From contig NZ_BSTD01000001.1 in the NCBI RefSeq assembly GCF_030269325.1, forward strand, positions 2,000,681 to 2,064,680: a stretch of DNA of 64,000 nucleotides, given 5' to 3'. This DNA is from Amycolatopsis sp. NBRC 101858. Lineage in GTDB: Bacteria > Actinomycetota > Actinomycetes > Mycobacteriales > Pseudonocardiaceae. The position numbers and the translations under genes were made by a program. The notes below the pieces were generated by a model. That model was not told the origin of the DNA. It did not search any database and was given only the letters and a program-made list of their open reading frames with translations. This document shows, piece after piece, positions 7,761 to 15,693 of this stretch. Each line of letters starts with the position of its first letter. Position 1 is the stretch's first letter.

Positions 7761-9278
7761 GTGACGGGGTGGGCCGGGAAGGTCGGCAGGATCCGGGTGA
7801 TCGGGACCGGGGTGATGGGCCGCGGGATCGTCCAGCTCGCCGCGACCGCGGGGGTGACCGTCGAGCTCGCCGACGTCCGGCGCGAGGCCGTCACCGAAGC
7901 GATCGACTACGTCGGCGCGATGGCGGACAAGCTGGCCGCCAAGGGCAAGCTCGACGACCCGCAGGCGGTCAAGGACCGGCTGGTCGCGGTGGACGCCCCG
8001 GACGCGCCCGCGGACGGCGTCGACCTGGTCGTCGAGGCCGTGCGCGAGGACATCGCGACGAAGCGGGCCCTGTTCGCCGGCCTCGAGCGCGTCTGTCCAC
8101 AGGAGACGATCTTCGCCACGAACACCAGCTCGCTGTCGGTCACCGAGATCGCCGCCGAGCTGGCCGACCCCGGCCGGCTGATCGGCCTGCACTTCTTCAA
8201 CCCGGTGCCGCTGATGCGCCTGGTCGAGGTGGTCCCGGGCGCGCGCACGCACGACTGGCTGCCCGCCGAGGCGCTCGAACTGGTCAAGGGCTGGGGCCAC
8301 GAGCCGGTGCTCGCGAAGGACGCGCCGGGCTTCCTGGTCAACCACGCCGGGCGCGGCCTGAACACCGAAGCGCTGCAGATCCTCGCCGAGGCGCTGGGTG
8401 AGCCGGCCGACGTCGACCGCGTCGCGCGGGACGTGCTCGGCCTGAAGCTCGGGCCGTTCGAGCTGCTCGACCTGACCGGCCTCGATGTGTCCCACGCGGT
8501 GCTGGAGAGCATCTGGAGCGGCTTCCACGGCGAACCGCGGCTGCGGCCGTCGTGGCTGACGCGGCCGCGTGTCGCCGCCGGGCTGTTCGGGCGCAAGAAC
8601 GGCGAAGGCTTCTACTCCTACACCGAGGGGAAGCAGCAGGTCCCCGAGGAGCCGGCGGCACCGCCGAAGCCGTCGAGCCCGGTGTTCGCGGCGGACGAGC
8701 ACCTCGGCCGCGTGCTGTCGGCGGCCGGCGTGCAGGTGGTGTCGGACGCGTACCCGGACGCGGTCCTGCTCGTCCCGCTCTACGGCGAGTCCACAGTGGA
8801 CGCGGGCACGCGCGCGGGCCTGCCGCTGGACCGCGTCGCCGGCGTCGATCCCCTGGGTGGTTACGAACGGCGCCTGACGATGTCGGTCCACCCGGGCCTG
8901 GACCCGGCGGCGGGCCGCGCGGCCTGGGGCGCCCTGGCGGCGACGGGCAGGCCGGTGACGGTGGTCCGCGACGGCCCGGCCCCGATCGCCCAGCGCCTCC
9001 TGGCGTCCATCGTCAACACGGCGTGCTTCATCGCGGGCCAGAACCTGGCGTCCCCGGACGACATCGACACGGCGGTCCGGCTGGGACTGGGCTACCCGCG
9101 CGGCCCACTGGCCTGGGGAGACCTGGTGGGCGGCGACATCGTGCTGCGCATCCTGCGCGGCCTGGCGGCCTCCACCGGGGATCCGCGCTACCGGCCGAGC
9201 CCGTGGCTGACCGAGCGGGTGGCGCTCGGCATGCCACTGGCGTCGACCGGGACGACACCGGCGGACCTGCGTTCCTGA
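7761..9278 (+). CDS. 3-hydroxyacyl-CoA dehydrogenase (PaaH/FadB-like)
   Basis: This 505-residue NAD-dependent dehydrogenase oxidises L-3-hydroxyacyl-CoA to 3-ketoacyl-CoA. The Rossmann motif is at the N-terminus (VIGTGVMGRGIVQLAA). The catalytic and binding region follows (ATNTSSLSVTEIA, GLHFFNPVPLMRLVEVV), then KDAPGFLVN, which leads into the first C-terminal helical domain. A second helical domain (QRLLASIVNTACFIA ... GLGYPRGPLAWGD) gives the double-domain length seen in phenylacetate-pathway PaaH. The GTG start follows GGGAAGG. No other pathway genes are nearby, so the substrate is open (fatty acid, butyryl or phenylacetate route). Confidence 0.92.
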   Translation: MTGWAGKVGRIRVIGTGVMGRGIVQLAATAGVTVELADVRREAVTEAIDYVGAMADKLAAKGKLDDPQAVKDRLVAVDAPDAPADGVDLVVEAVREDIATKRALFAGLERVCPQETIFATNTSSLSVTEIAAELADPGRLIGLHFFNPVPLMRLVEVVPGARTHDWLPAEALELVKGWGHEPVLAKDAPGFLVNHAGRGLNTEALQILAEALGEPADVDRVARDVLGLKLGPFELLDLTGLDVSHAVLESIWSGFHGEPRLRPSWLTRPRVAAGLFGRKNGEGFYSYTEGKQQVPEEPAAPPKPSSPVFAADEHLGRVLSAAGVQVVSDAYPDAVLLVPLYGESTVDAGTRAGLPLDRVAGVDPLGGYERRLTMSVHPGLDPAAGRAAWGALAATGRPVTVVRDGPAPIAQRLLASIVNTACFIAGQNLASPDDIDTAVRLGLGYPRGPLAWGDLVGGDIVLRILRGLAASTGDPRYRPSPWLTERVALGMPLASTGTTPADLRS

Positions 9279-9282
9279 CCGG

Positions 9283-9810
9283 TCAGCGGACGACCTGGAC
9301 CTCGTCCCCCTTGTCCAGCGAGGAGAAGAACTTCAGCGACGCGCCGGCGGAGAGGTGCACGCAGCCGTTCGAGTACTTGCTCAGGCTGCCCTGGTGGAAC
9401 GCGACACCGTTGTAGAAGAACACGGAGTTCGGCATCGGCGCGTTGTCGAACTCGCGGCTCAGGTGCATCTTCTCCTTGTAGAGCACGTGCCACGTGCCCA
9501 CCGGCGTGGTGCTGCCCTTCTTGCCGGGCATGATCTTCACCGGACCGTAGACGATCTTGCCGTCGTCGAGCAGCCAGGCCTGCTTCTCCGAAAGGGAAAC
9601 ACAGGCCTTCGCGGTGATCGTGCACGGAACACCGGGCGCCACCGAGGGTTTCGGCGTGCTGGTCTCGGAAGGCGTACTGGTCTCCGAAGTGGACGGCGAA
9701 GGCGTGCCGGCCGCCAGCCGAACGTCCGCGGTCTGCCCCGCCGAACAGGCCGTCAGCACCGCGGCCACGACCAAAGTGGACAGACCGGTCAGCGCGCGCC
9801 GGAATCGCAT
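9283..9810 (-). CDS. L,D-transpeptidase lipoprotein (YkuD), variant active site
   Basis: This 175-residue secreted lipoprotein begins with a signal peptide ending in a lipobox (LTACS). A Ser/Thr/Pro-rich stretch and a compact YkuD domain follow. The motif region reads YSNGCVHLS with nucleophile Cys150. The residue two before Cys, usually His in SHGC, is Asn here. The start at ATG 9810 is preceded by GGGGGAA. Members form 3-3 cross-links in peptidoglycan or attach proteins to it, outside the membrane. It is the last gene of a same-strand block with the LGFP-repeat protein and a second L,D-transpeptidase that keeps His. Confidence 0.88.
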   Translation of the reverse strand: MRFRRALTGLSTLVVAAVLTACSAGQTADVRLAAGTPSPSTSETSTPSETSTPKPSVAPGVPCTITAKACVSLSEKQAWLLDDGKIVYGPVKIMPGKKGSTTPVGTWHVLYKEKMHLSREFDNAPMPNSVFFYNGVAFHQGSLSKYSNGCVHLSAGASLKFFSSLDKGDEVQVVR

Positions 9811-9890
9811 GTGTTCCCCCAAGAATCCGTGGTTCCCCTTCTCTGCCAGTCAAGACGCGCGACCCACGACGAGGTTCCCCGAAACGCGAC

Positions 9891-9924
9891 GCGGGCCGCC
9901 TCCGGAATCCCGGAGGCGGCCCGC
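9891..9924. terminator. Strong hairpin terminator
   Basis: A perfect 15-bp stem (GCGGGCCGCCTCCGG and complement) with a 4-base loop lies just downstream of the LGFP-repeat protein gene (minus strand) and before the L,D-transpeptidase. There is no long T tract, as is common in actinomycetes. Confidence 0.8.
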
Positions 9925-9954
9925 GCCTTTCAGTTCACTCCCTGACGTTCACCG

Positions 9955-12783
9955 TCACCAGGGGCGGTCGACCGCCCCCGTCGCCGGCGTGTACGTGATG
10001 TAGCCGCCCTGGAAGTCGCTGCGGTACACCCCGTTCGTCACGTACTCGTCCGTCGTCGGGTACTTCAGGTACGACCGTTCCCAGCCGAGTGCCGCCCAGC
10101 GCTTGCGGATCTCGCCCTTGATCACGTGCGCGCCCGTCGCGTTCGTGAAGTAGATCGAGTGGCCGAGGCTGAAGTGGTTGAACCGGCCGACGCCGTCCGG
10201 CGTCCCGTCCTCGTCGTTCGTCGGGTAGCCGAGACCGCGCTCGTACCCGTACGCCGCCCACTTCTTCCGGATCTCGCCGTAGATCGCGTGCGCGCCCGTC
10301 GTGGGCGTGTAGTAGATCGAACCGACGTTGGCGCCCTTGAGGAAGTGGTTGAAGCGGCCGACACCGTCCGGCGTCCCGTCCTCGTCGTTCGTCGGGTAGC
10401 CCAGCAGCGCGCCGTAGCCGAGCGCCGCCCACTTCTTCCGGATCTCACCGTAGATCGTGTGCGCACCCGTCGCGGCGGTGTAGTAGATCGAGCCCACGTT
10501 GCCGTTGTTGACGAAGTCGTTGAACTGCGCACCGTCCGTTGTGGACGCGGTGTCGGTCGTCGGCGGGCCGAGCTTGGTGAGACCGCCGACGGCGAGGTAC
10601 TTGTCCAGCACCGGACCGGTGAGGAACTTCGTCCCGCCCACGACACTCCAGTACAGGCGCCCGTTGGCGTAGGCCCGGTAGTGGACGATGCCGTCGGTGA
10701 CCTCGGTGCCCGTCGGCGCCCCGAGCTTCGCCCGCAACGCCGCGTCGGCGTTGTAGCGCTGGTCGATCGGGGTGTCGTAGTTCGCCGTCAGCGTCAGGTC
10801 GCTCGTGCCGACCGTGACGACCCAGGTCGTGTCCGTCGGACCGCCCTGCCAGCCGGTGAACTTCGAGACGCCGTCGGTGCCCAGCGGCGCGGCCTCGACG
10901 TCGAAGCTGGCGCCCTCGGTCACCAGCGCCGTGTTGACGCCGCCCTCGACCGGGATGCTCAGCGCCGCGGGCTGCGTGCTGAGCAGGGTGATCCGGTGCT
11001 GGCGCGGCATCGCCGTGTACGTCTTGGACGTGGTGACGCCCGCGCTGTCGGTCACCGTCGCGGTGAACTCCATCCGGGAGTCCGGGTGCTCGGTGAACGG
11101 CTGCGCGAAGCTCGCCCCGGTGCCGCCGGCGCCGGGGTGCGAGTGGCAGGTCGCCTCGCTCGGGCAGTGCCGGACCGCGGTGGTCCACGTGACCGGCAGC
11201 GTGCCGTCCTCGGCGTCCGTCGCGGTGGCGCTCAGGCTGACCTGCTGGTTCACCGCGAACGTCGCGGTGTCCCCGGGCGTGGTCACGGTCAGCTGCGGGG
11301 TGTGGTTGCCGGGCGCGACCGCGATGGTGGCCGAACCGGTGGCCCCCAGCGGGTCCCGGACCGTCAGCTTCGCGGTGAACGACTCGGTGCCCGCCGCGTA
11401 CTGGTGGGTGGTGGTGGGACCGGCGTCGGCCGCCGTGGTCCCGTCACCGAAGTCCCAGTCGTACTTCAGCAGGTCGCCGTCGTAGTCGACCGACGTGGAG
11501 CCGTCGAACGACACCGTGCGGGTGTCCGGGTCGGTGGTCGAGGTGGCCCTCGCCTCCGGCGCGGTGTTGCCCGACGAGTAGCTCAGCCGGCGCAGGTTGC
11601 CGCTCAGGATGTCGGCGTAGACGATGTCGCCGTTCGGCGCCGCCGCGAACTTCGTCGGGCCGCCGATGCCGGTGAAGACCGGCGGGTTCTCCGGAGCCTG
11701 CGTGAGCTTGCCCTGGTCGTCGTAGCGCAGCGTCCAGATCTTCTGGCCGACGTAGTCGCCGAAGAAGTACGAGCCGCGGTAGGCCGCCGGGTAGCTGGAT
11801 CCGTTGTAGACGATCCCGCCGGTGACGCTGTTGCCCTGCATGGGGCCGCTGCCGTGCTGGTACTCGAAGATCGGGGCCTGGTTCGCCACGCCGGCGCAGC
11901 CTGCGAGCGCGCTGTAGCCCGGCGTCGGGTGGTTGCCCTCCCAGCAGGGCCAGCCCTGGTTGGAGCCGCGCTGGACGACGTCGACCTCTTCCCAGGTGTT
12001 CCAGCCGACGTCACCCGCGACCGGCAGGCCGGAGTTCTGGTCGATGGTCATCCGGAACGGGTTGCGGAACCCGCGGGCGAAGACCTTGCTGGCGGTCGAC
12101 GCCGGGTTGGCGGCGTCGTAGTACGGGTTGCCCGGCACGCCCTTGCCGTCGGCGGCCAGGTGGAAGATCTTGCCGTACGGCTGGTTGATGTCCTGCGAGC
12201 GCAGCGCGCCCGGGTCCACCTTCGTGAAGTCGCCGTTGTCCCCGATGGACAGCCACAGTGTCCCGTCGGCGGCGGGGATGACGCCGTTGATGGCGTGGAC
12301 CTCGGAGATGCCCGGCACCTCGAACAGCGTCTGCTCACCGCTCAGCGACGCGGGCGCGCCGGCCGCGTCCAGGCCCACGGTGAACTTCGAAAGCCGGAAG
12401 ACGAAGCCGCCGGTGACGTTCAGCGAGCGCGTGAGGTAAATCGAGTGCGACGTCGCGTAATCCGGTGCGACGGCCAGCCCGACCAGCCCGATGTCGCTGA
12501 TTTCGCGGGTCGGCAGCGTCGCGATGGTCCGCGGTGCCCCGCTGGTCGGGACCCACTGGACGCGGCCGTTCTTCCCCGTGGCGAGAACGGACTGGTCCGG
12601 CAGGTACGCGAAGTCGGTGAGCTGGTAGTTCCCCAGTCCGGTGCTGCTGTCCTGCAGGACGAACCCCGGTGGGAGTGTCGTCGCCGCTGCCGCCACCCCC
12701 GTGGTCACGACGGGCAGCAGCGCCCCTGTCAACACTGCCGCCACGAAGGCGTGACGTAGTGCTCTGAGCTTTCCCAAGGCCAT
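9955..12783 (-). CDS. Secreted sugar dehydrogenase-like / PKD / LGFP-repeat protein
   Basis: The protein has 942 residues. A signal peptide (to about 33) is followed by a six-bladed propeller of the PQQ-dependent glucose/sorbosone dehydrogenase type (about 35-400: ISDIGLVGLAVAPDY, EVHAINGVIPAADGTLWLSIGD, FARGFRNPFRM). A PKD domain (DWDFGDG) and further beta domains come next. The C-terminus has about four LGFP-type repeats (KLGAPTG; GYPTNDEDGTPDG). LGFP repeats are associated with cell-envelope anchoring in mycolata and relatives. The likely role is oxidation or binding of envelope sugars; cofactor and substrate are inferred from the family. Two L,D-transpeptidase lipoprotein genes flank it on the same strand. 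Confidence 0.88.
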   Translation of the reverse strand: MALGKLRALRHAFVAAVLTGALLPVVTTGVAAAATTLPPGFVLQDSSTGLGNYQLTDFAYLPDQSVLATGKNGRVQWVPTSGAPRTIATLPTREISDIGLVGLAVAPDYATSHSIYLTRSLNVTGGFVFRLSKFTVGLDAAGAPASLSGEQTLFEVPGISEVHAINGVIPAADGTLWLSIGDNGDFTKVDPGALRSQDINQPYGKIFHLAADGKGVPGNPYYDAANPASTASKVFARGFRNPFRMTIDQNSGLPVAGDVGWNTWEEVDVVQRGSNQGWPCWEGNHPTPGYSALAGCAGVANQAPIFEYQHGSGPMQGNSVTGGIVYNGSSYPAAYRGSYFFGDYVGQKIWTLRYDDQGKLTQAPENPPVFTGIGGPTKFAAAPNGDIVYADILSGNLRRLSYSSGNTAPEARATSTTDPDTRTVSFDGSTSVDYDGDLLKYDWDFGDGTTAADAGPTTTHQYAAGTESFTAKLTVRDPLGATGSATIAVAPGNHTPQLTVTTPGDTATFAVNQQVSLSATATDAEDGTLPVTWTTAVRHCPSEATCHSHPGAGGTGASFAQPFTEHPDSRMEFTATVTDSAGVTTSKTYTAMPRQHRITLLSTQPAALSIPVEGGVNTALVTEGASFDVEAAPLGTDGVSKFTGWQGGPTDTTWVVTVGTSDLTLTANYDTPIDQRYNADAALRAKLGAPTGTEVTDGIVHYRAYANGRLYWSVVGGTKFLTGPVLDKYLAVGGLTKLGPPTTDTASTTDGAQFNDFVNNGNVGSIYYTAATGAHTIYGEIRKKWAALGYGALLGYPTNDEDGTPDGVGRFNHFLKGANVGSIYYTPTTGAHAIYGEIRKKWAAYGYERGLGYPTNDEDGTPDGVGRFNHFSLGHSIYFTNATGAHVIKGEIRKRWAALGWERSYLKYPTTDEYVTNGVYRSDFQGGYITYTPATGAVDRPW
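10135..10467 (-). repeat. Tandem LGFP repeat units, near-identical DNA
   Basis: Two adjacent repeat units within the LGFP region run from 10467 to 10297 (171 bp, 57 codons) and from 10296 to 10135 (162 bp, 54 codons). Both encode IYGEIRKKWAA and GYPTNDEDGTPDGVGRFNH almost without change, and the DNA is also nearly identical. That indicates recent duplication rather than old conserved repeats. Confidence 0.85.
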
Positions 12784-12894
12784 TTGGCCCCCCTTCCCAA
12801 GCGATCACTTATCGCCTGAGCAGGGGGGCCAGTTGCACTCGGCCGAGTGATTTTATCTGTTTGTAACCTACTGTCCGTGTTGGCTTATCGGTGG

Positions 12895-13551
12895 TTACGG
12901 GACAACCTGCACGACGTCACCGATGTGCAAGGTGTTGAAGAACTTCAGGGACGCGCTCGCCGACAGGTGGATGCAGCCGTGCGAGTACACCGAGAGGCTG
13001 CCGGTGTGGAAGGCGTCACCCGGGTAGAAGAACACCGAGTTCGGCATCGGCGCGTTGTCGAACTCCTTCGACAGGTGCACCTTTTCCTTCGACAGCACGT
13101 GGAAGGTGCCGGTCGGCGTCGCGTAGCCCTTGCGGCCCGGCAGCATCGGCACCGGCCCGTAGACGACCTTGCCGCCCTGCAGGATCCACGCCTTGTGCGC
13201 GGAGATGTCGACGCAGGCGGCGGTGCCCGATGAGGCGGCCGCGGCGGCACACGGGACGCCGGGGTTGGCCGCCGGAGCGACCGGCTTGGGCTTGGGCTTC
13301 GGCTTGGCCGTGGTGCTGGTCGGCGCCGGCTTCGTGGTCGACGGCGTCGGCGTCGGCGTCGGCGTGGCGCTGGTCGTGGTGGTCGGCGCCGCGGTGGTGC
13401 TCGAAGTCGTGGGCGCCCCGCCCCCGGTACCGGCGGCCGCGACGCCCCCGCCGCCGGCGTTCGGCGCCGCGGGTGCCGTCCCGCCCCCGGAGCAGGCGGC
13501 CAGCACGAACGCGGTGGCCAGCGCGGCCGCTCCCGCCAGAAGCCTCTTCAC
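12895..13551 (-). CDS. L,D-transpeptidase lipoprotein (YkuD)
   Basis: This 218-residue secreted lipoprotein has a signal peptide with lipobox (LAACS). A long Ala/Pro/Thr/Lys linker crosses the envelope, and a YkuD domain carries the canonical YSHGCIHLS with nucleophile Cys193. The catalytic domain is clearly paralogous to that of the protein at 9283: both have 'DNAPMPNSVFFY' and 'SLKFF' near the active site. It makes 3-3 peptidoglycan links or tethers proteins. It lies 111 bp upstream of the LGFP-repeat protein gene on the same strand, suggesting joint envelope assembly. Confidence 0.92.
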   Translation of the reverse strand: MKRLLAGAAALATAFVLAACSGGGTAPAAPNAGGGGVAAAGTGGGAPTTSSTTAAPTTTTSATPTPTPTPSTTKPAPTSTTAKPKPKPKPVAPAANPGVPCAAAAASSGTAACVDISAHKAWILQGGKVVYGPVPMLPGRKGYATPTGTFHVLSKEKVHLSKEFDNAPMPNSVFFYPGDAFHTGSLSVYSHGCIHLSASASLKFFNTLHIGDVVQVVP

Positions 13552-13659
13552 GATCCGTTACCCCCATGTTCGATCATCGCTTGTGGACACCCGTAAAGAC
13601 GGCGGTCACCCGTTCGAGGTTCGTCCGGGAAGGTCACGATTTGGGTAGAACATGAACCC

Positions 13660-14181
13660 ATGGTGATCGTTTCCCCGTACAACCCGGCGTGGCCCGCGCT
13701 CTTCGCCGCGGCCCGCACCGAAATCCTCACCGCCGCCGGCGGGCGGCTGACCGAGATCGAGCACATCGGCAGCACGTCCGTGCCCGGCCTGGCGGCCAAA
13801 CCCATCATCGACATCGCCGCGCTGGCGCCGGACCTCGACGCCGTCCCACCCGAGTTGTTCGACGGCCTCGGCTACCGCGCCGAGGACTTCGGCGCGCCGG
13901 GCCGGCTGCTGTTCGTCCGGCGCGACGGCGACGTCCGCACCCACCACCTGCACATCTTCCCGCCGGGCAACTGGACGCACAACAAGGAGCGGGTCATGGC
14001 CGCCCACCTGCGGAAGTACCCGGAAGAGGCGCGCCGCTACGGCGAGCTGAAGCAGCGGCTCGCGGCGTCCGGGATGACCGGCGACGCCTACACCCGGGCC
14101 AAGACCGCCCTCATCCAAGAACTGTCCGACGCGGCCCGCGCGGAACGCGGCCTGCCGCCGGCGCCGGTCTGGGAGGAATAG
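13660..14181 (+). CDS. GrpB/UPF0157-family protein
   Basis: This 173-residue protein is of the GrpB family, which has a nucleotidyltransferase-like fold. The diagnostic stretch is EIEHIGSTSVPGLAAKPIIDI near residues 30-50; GS plus D-x-D-like acidic residues are the presumed nucleotide-binding site. HLHIFPPGNWTHNK and a C-terminal helical region with YTRAKTALIQELSDAAR follow. The biochemical role is not settled for the family. It is divergent from the L,D-transpeptidase gene at 13551 and transcribed alone. Confidence 0.88.
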   Translation: MVIVSPYNPAWPALFAAARTEILTAAGGRLTEIEHIGSTSVPGLAAKPIIDIAALAPDLDAVPPELFDGLGYRAEDFGAPGRLLFVRRDGDVRTHHLHIFPPGNWTHNKERVMAAHLRKYPEEARRYGELKQRLAASGMTGDAYTRAKTALIQELSDAARAERGLPPAPVWEE

Positions 14182-14295
14182 CGCCTCCACCCCCGGGTTG
14201 ATCCCCGGTTCCACCCGGGCCCGGTCCCCACGCCGACGATTCCGCCCCGCCGTTCGCCGAAGCTGGGAGCACCTCGAAAACCAAGGAGCCCCGAA

Positions 14296-14805
14296 ATGCC
14301 CAGCGCAGCGAACGTCCTGCTCTACGCGGTCATCGCCGCCTACGTCCTCTACAAGGTCGTCTACAAGCAGGTCCGCGGCACGCTGCTCGACCGCAAGACC
14401 CTGGTCGTGCTGCCGCTGATCCTGGTCGCCGTCGGCGTTTACCTCGTCGCGAAGGCGCTGCCCGGCGCGTCGCCCGCCGAGCTCGGGCTGCTCGGTGCCG
14501 ACCTCGTCGTGCTCGCCGGCCTGGGCGTGCTGCGCAGCACCACCACGACGCTCACCGAGCGCGACGGCACCACCTTCCAGAAGGGCTCGGTCGTCACCGT
14601 CGGGCTGTGGCTGCTGACCATCGCCGTCCGGGTGGGGCTCGTCGCGCTGGGCAGTGCGCTCGGCGTCGCCGGTCCGCTGACCACGGCGTCGATCGCGCTC
14701 ACCCTCGGCGTCAGCATCGCGGTGCAGAACGCGACGACCTACTCCCGCATCCAGCGGCGCGGCCTGCCGCTCGCCGACCGGCGGCCGGCCGCGCTCAGCC
14801 GCTGA
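14296..14805 (+). CDS. Multi-span membrane protein (DUF1453/CcdC-like)
   Basis: The protein has 169 residues with about five hydrophobic segments. A positively charged loop (YKQVRGTLLDRK) comes after the first helix, and a cytoplasmic tail ends in ...RRGLPLADRRPAALSR. The pattern of a helix, 'R-x-L-ldrk' and then closely spaced helices resembles the CcdC/DUF1453 group of small membrane proteins of unknown function. A good ribosome site (AAGGAG) precedes the start. Its 3' end overlaps the convergent kinase gene by 11 bp. Confidence 0.7.
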   Translation: MPSAANVLLYAVIAAYVLYKVVYKQVRGTLLDRKTLVVLPLILVAVGVYLVAKALPGASPAELGLLGADLVVLAGLGVLRSTTTTLTERDGTTFQKGSVVTVGLWLLTIAVRVGLVALGSALGVAGPLTTASIALTLGVSIAVQNATTYSRIQRRGLPLADRRPAALSR

Positions 14806-15685
14806 CGCGCCCCAGCATCCGCGCGTACATCCGGCCCGGGCTGGGCACCGACGGCGGCACCAGGAACCCCGGCAGCGGCGGCAGCTCGCCGACGAACGCG
14901 CCGAGCCGGTCGTACAGCGCGGCCGCTCCGGGCGGCCGCGCTTCGGGGTCCTTCGCCAGCGTCTCGGCGAGCAGCGCGTTGAGCTGCTTCGGGACCCCCA
15001 CGACCGGCGGCGGCAGCTCCTTGACCTGCCGCTCGAACACCGCGTAGGCGGTCGGCCCGTCGAAGAGCCGCCGCCCGGTGAGCATCTCGTGCAGCACGCA
15101 CCCCAGCGCGTACAGGTCGCTTCGCGGTTCGGCGCCGCCGCGCTGGATCTGCTCGGGCGCCATGTACGACGGCGTCCCCAGCAGCTGCCCGGCCCGCGTG
15201 AACTGCGCGGCGTCGGCCTCGCGCAGCACCGCGAGCCCGAAGTCCATCACCTTGACGCCGCCGTCCGGGCCGAGCATCAGGTTGGACGGCTTGAGGTCGC
15301 GGTGGCACACCGCGAGCGCGTGGGCGGCGGTCAGCACCGCGCACGCCTGCGCCGCGATCGCCGCGGCCCACGGCACCGGCAGCGGCCCGTGCTCGGCGAG
15401 CAGGTCGGCGACCGTCACGCCGTCGACGAACTGCATGACCTGGAACAACCGGTCGTCGTGGGTGCCGTAGTCGTACAGCGTCGGCACGCCGGGGTGGTCG
15501 AGCGTCGCCAGGATCCGTGCTTCGCGCGCGAAGCGGGCCTCGAGCTCTTCGTCGCGCCCCGGCAGCCTGAGCAGCTTGATCGCCACGCGCCGGCCGAGCC
15601 GGCGGTCGTGCCCGCCGTGCACCGCGCCCATCCCCCCGCGCCCGAGCGGCAGCTCGTCGAGCTCGTAGCGGTCGGCGATCAGCAT
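14795..15685 (-). CDS. Soluble Ser/Thr protein kinase
   Basis: This 296-residue eukaryote-like kinase has the glycine loop (GRGGMGAV), catalytic Lys37 (VAIKLL), H128-R-D130-L-K-P-S-N, D148-F-G and the APE region (YMAPEQI). It ends soon after the kinase fold, with a short Pro-rich tail and no membrane helix or PASTA domain. Unlike PknB it is therefore cytoplasmic. It starts 8 bp downstream of the methylase gene and is almost surely co-transcribed with it. The PP2C phosphatase encoded divergently at 17463 is its obvious candidate antagonist. The substrates are unknown; the methylase is a possibility. Confidence 0.93.
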   Translation of the reverse strand: MLIADRYELDELPLGRGGMGAVHGGHDRRLGRRVAIKLLRLPGRDEELEARFAREARILATLDHPGVPTLYDYGTHDDRLFQVMQFVDGVTVADLLAEHGPLPVPWAAAIAAQACAVLTAAHALAVCHRDLKPSNLMLGPDGGVKVMDFGLAVLREADAAQFTRAGQLLGTPSYMAPEQIQRGGAEPRSDLYALGCVLHEMLTGRRLFDGPTAYAVFERQVKELPPPVVGVPKQLNALLAETLAKDPEARPPGAAALYDRLGAFVGELPPLPGFLVPPSVPSPGRMYARMLGRVSG

Positions 15686-15693
15686 CCGTTCCC

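Noticed and set aside
10135..10467. CRISPR-like repeats
   Set aside because: The repeats are long, contiguous and in frame, and encode LGFP protein modules; there are no spacers.
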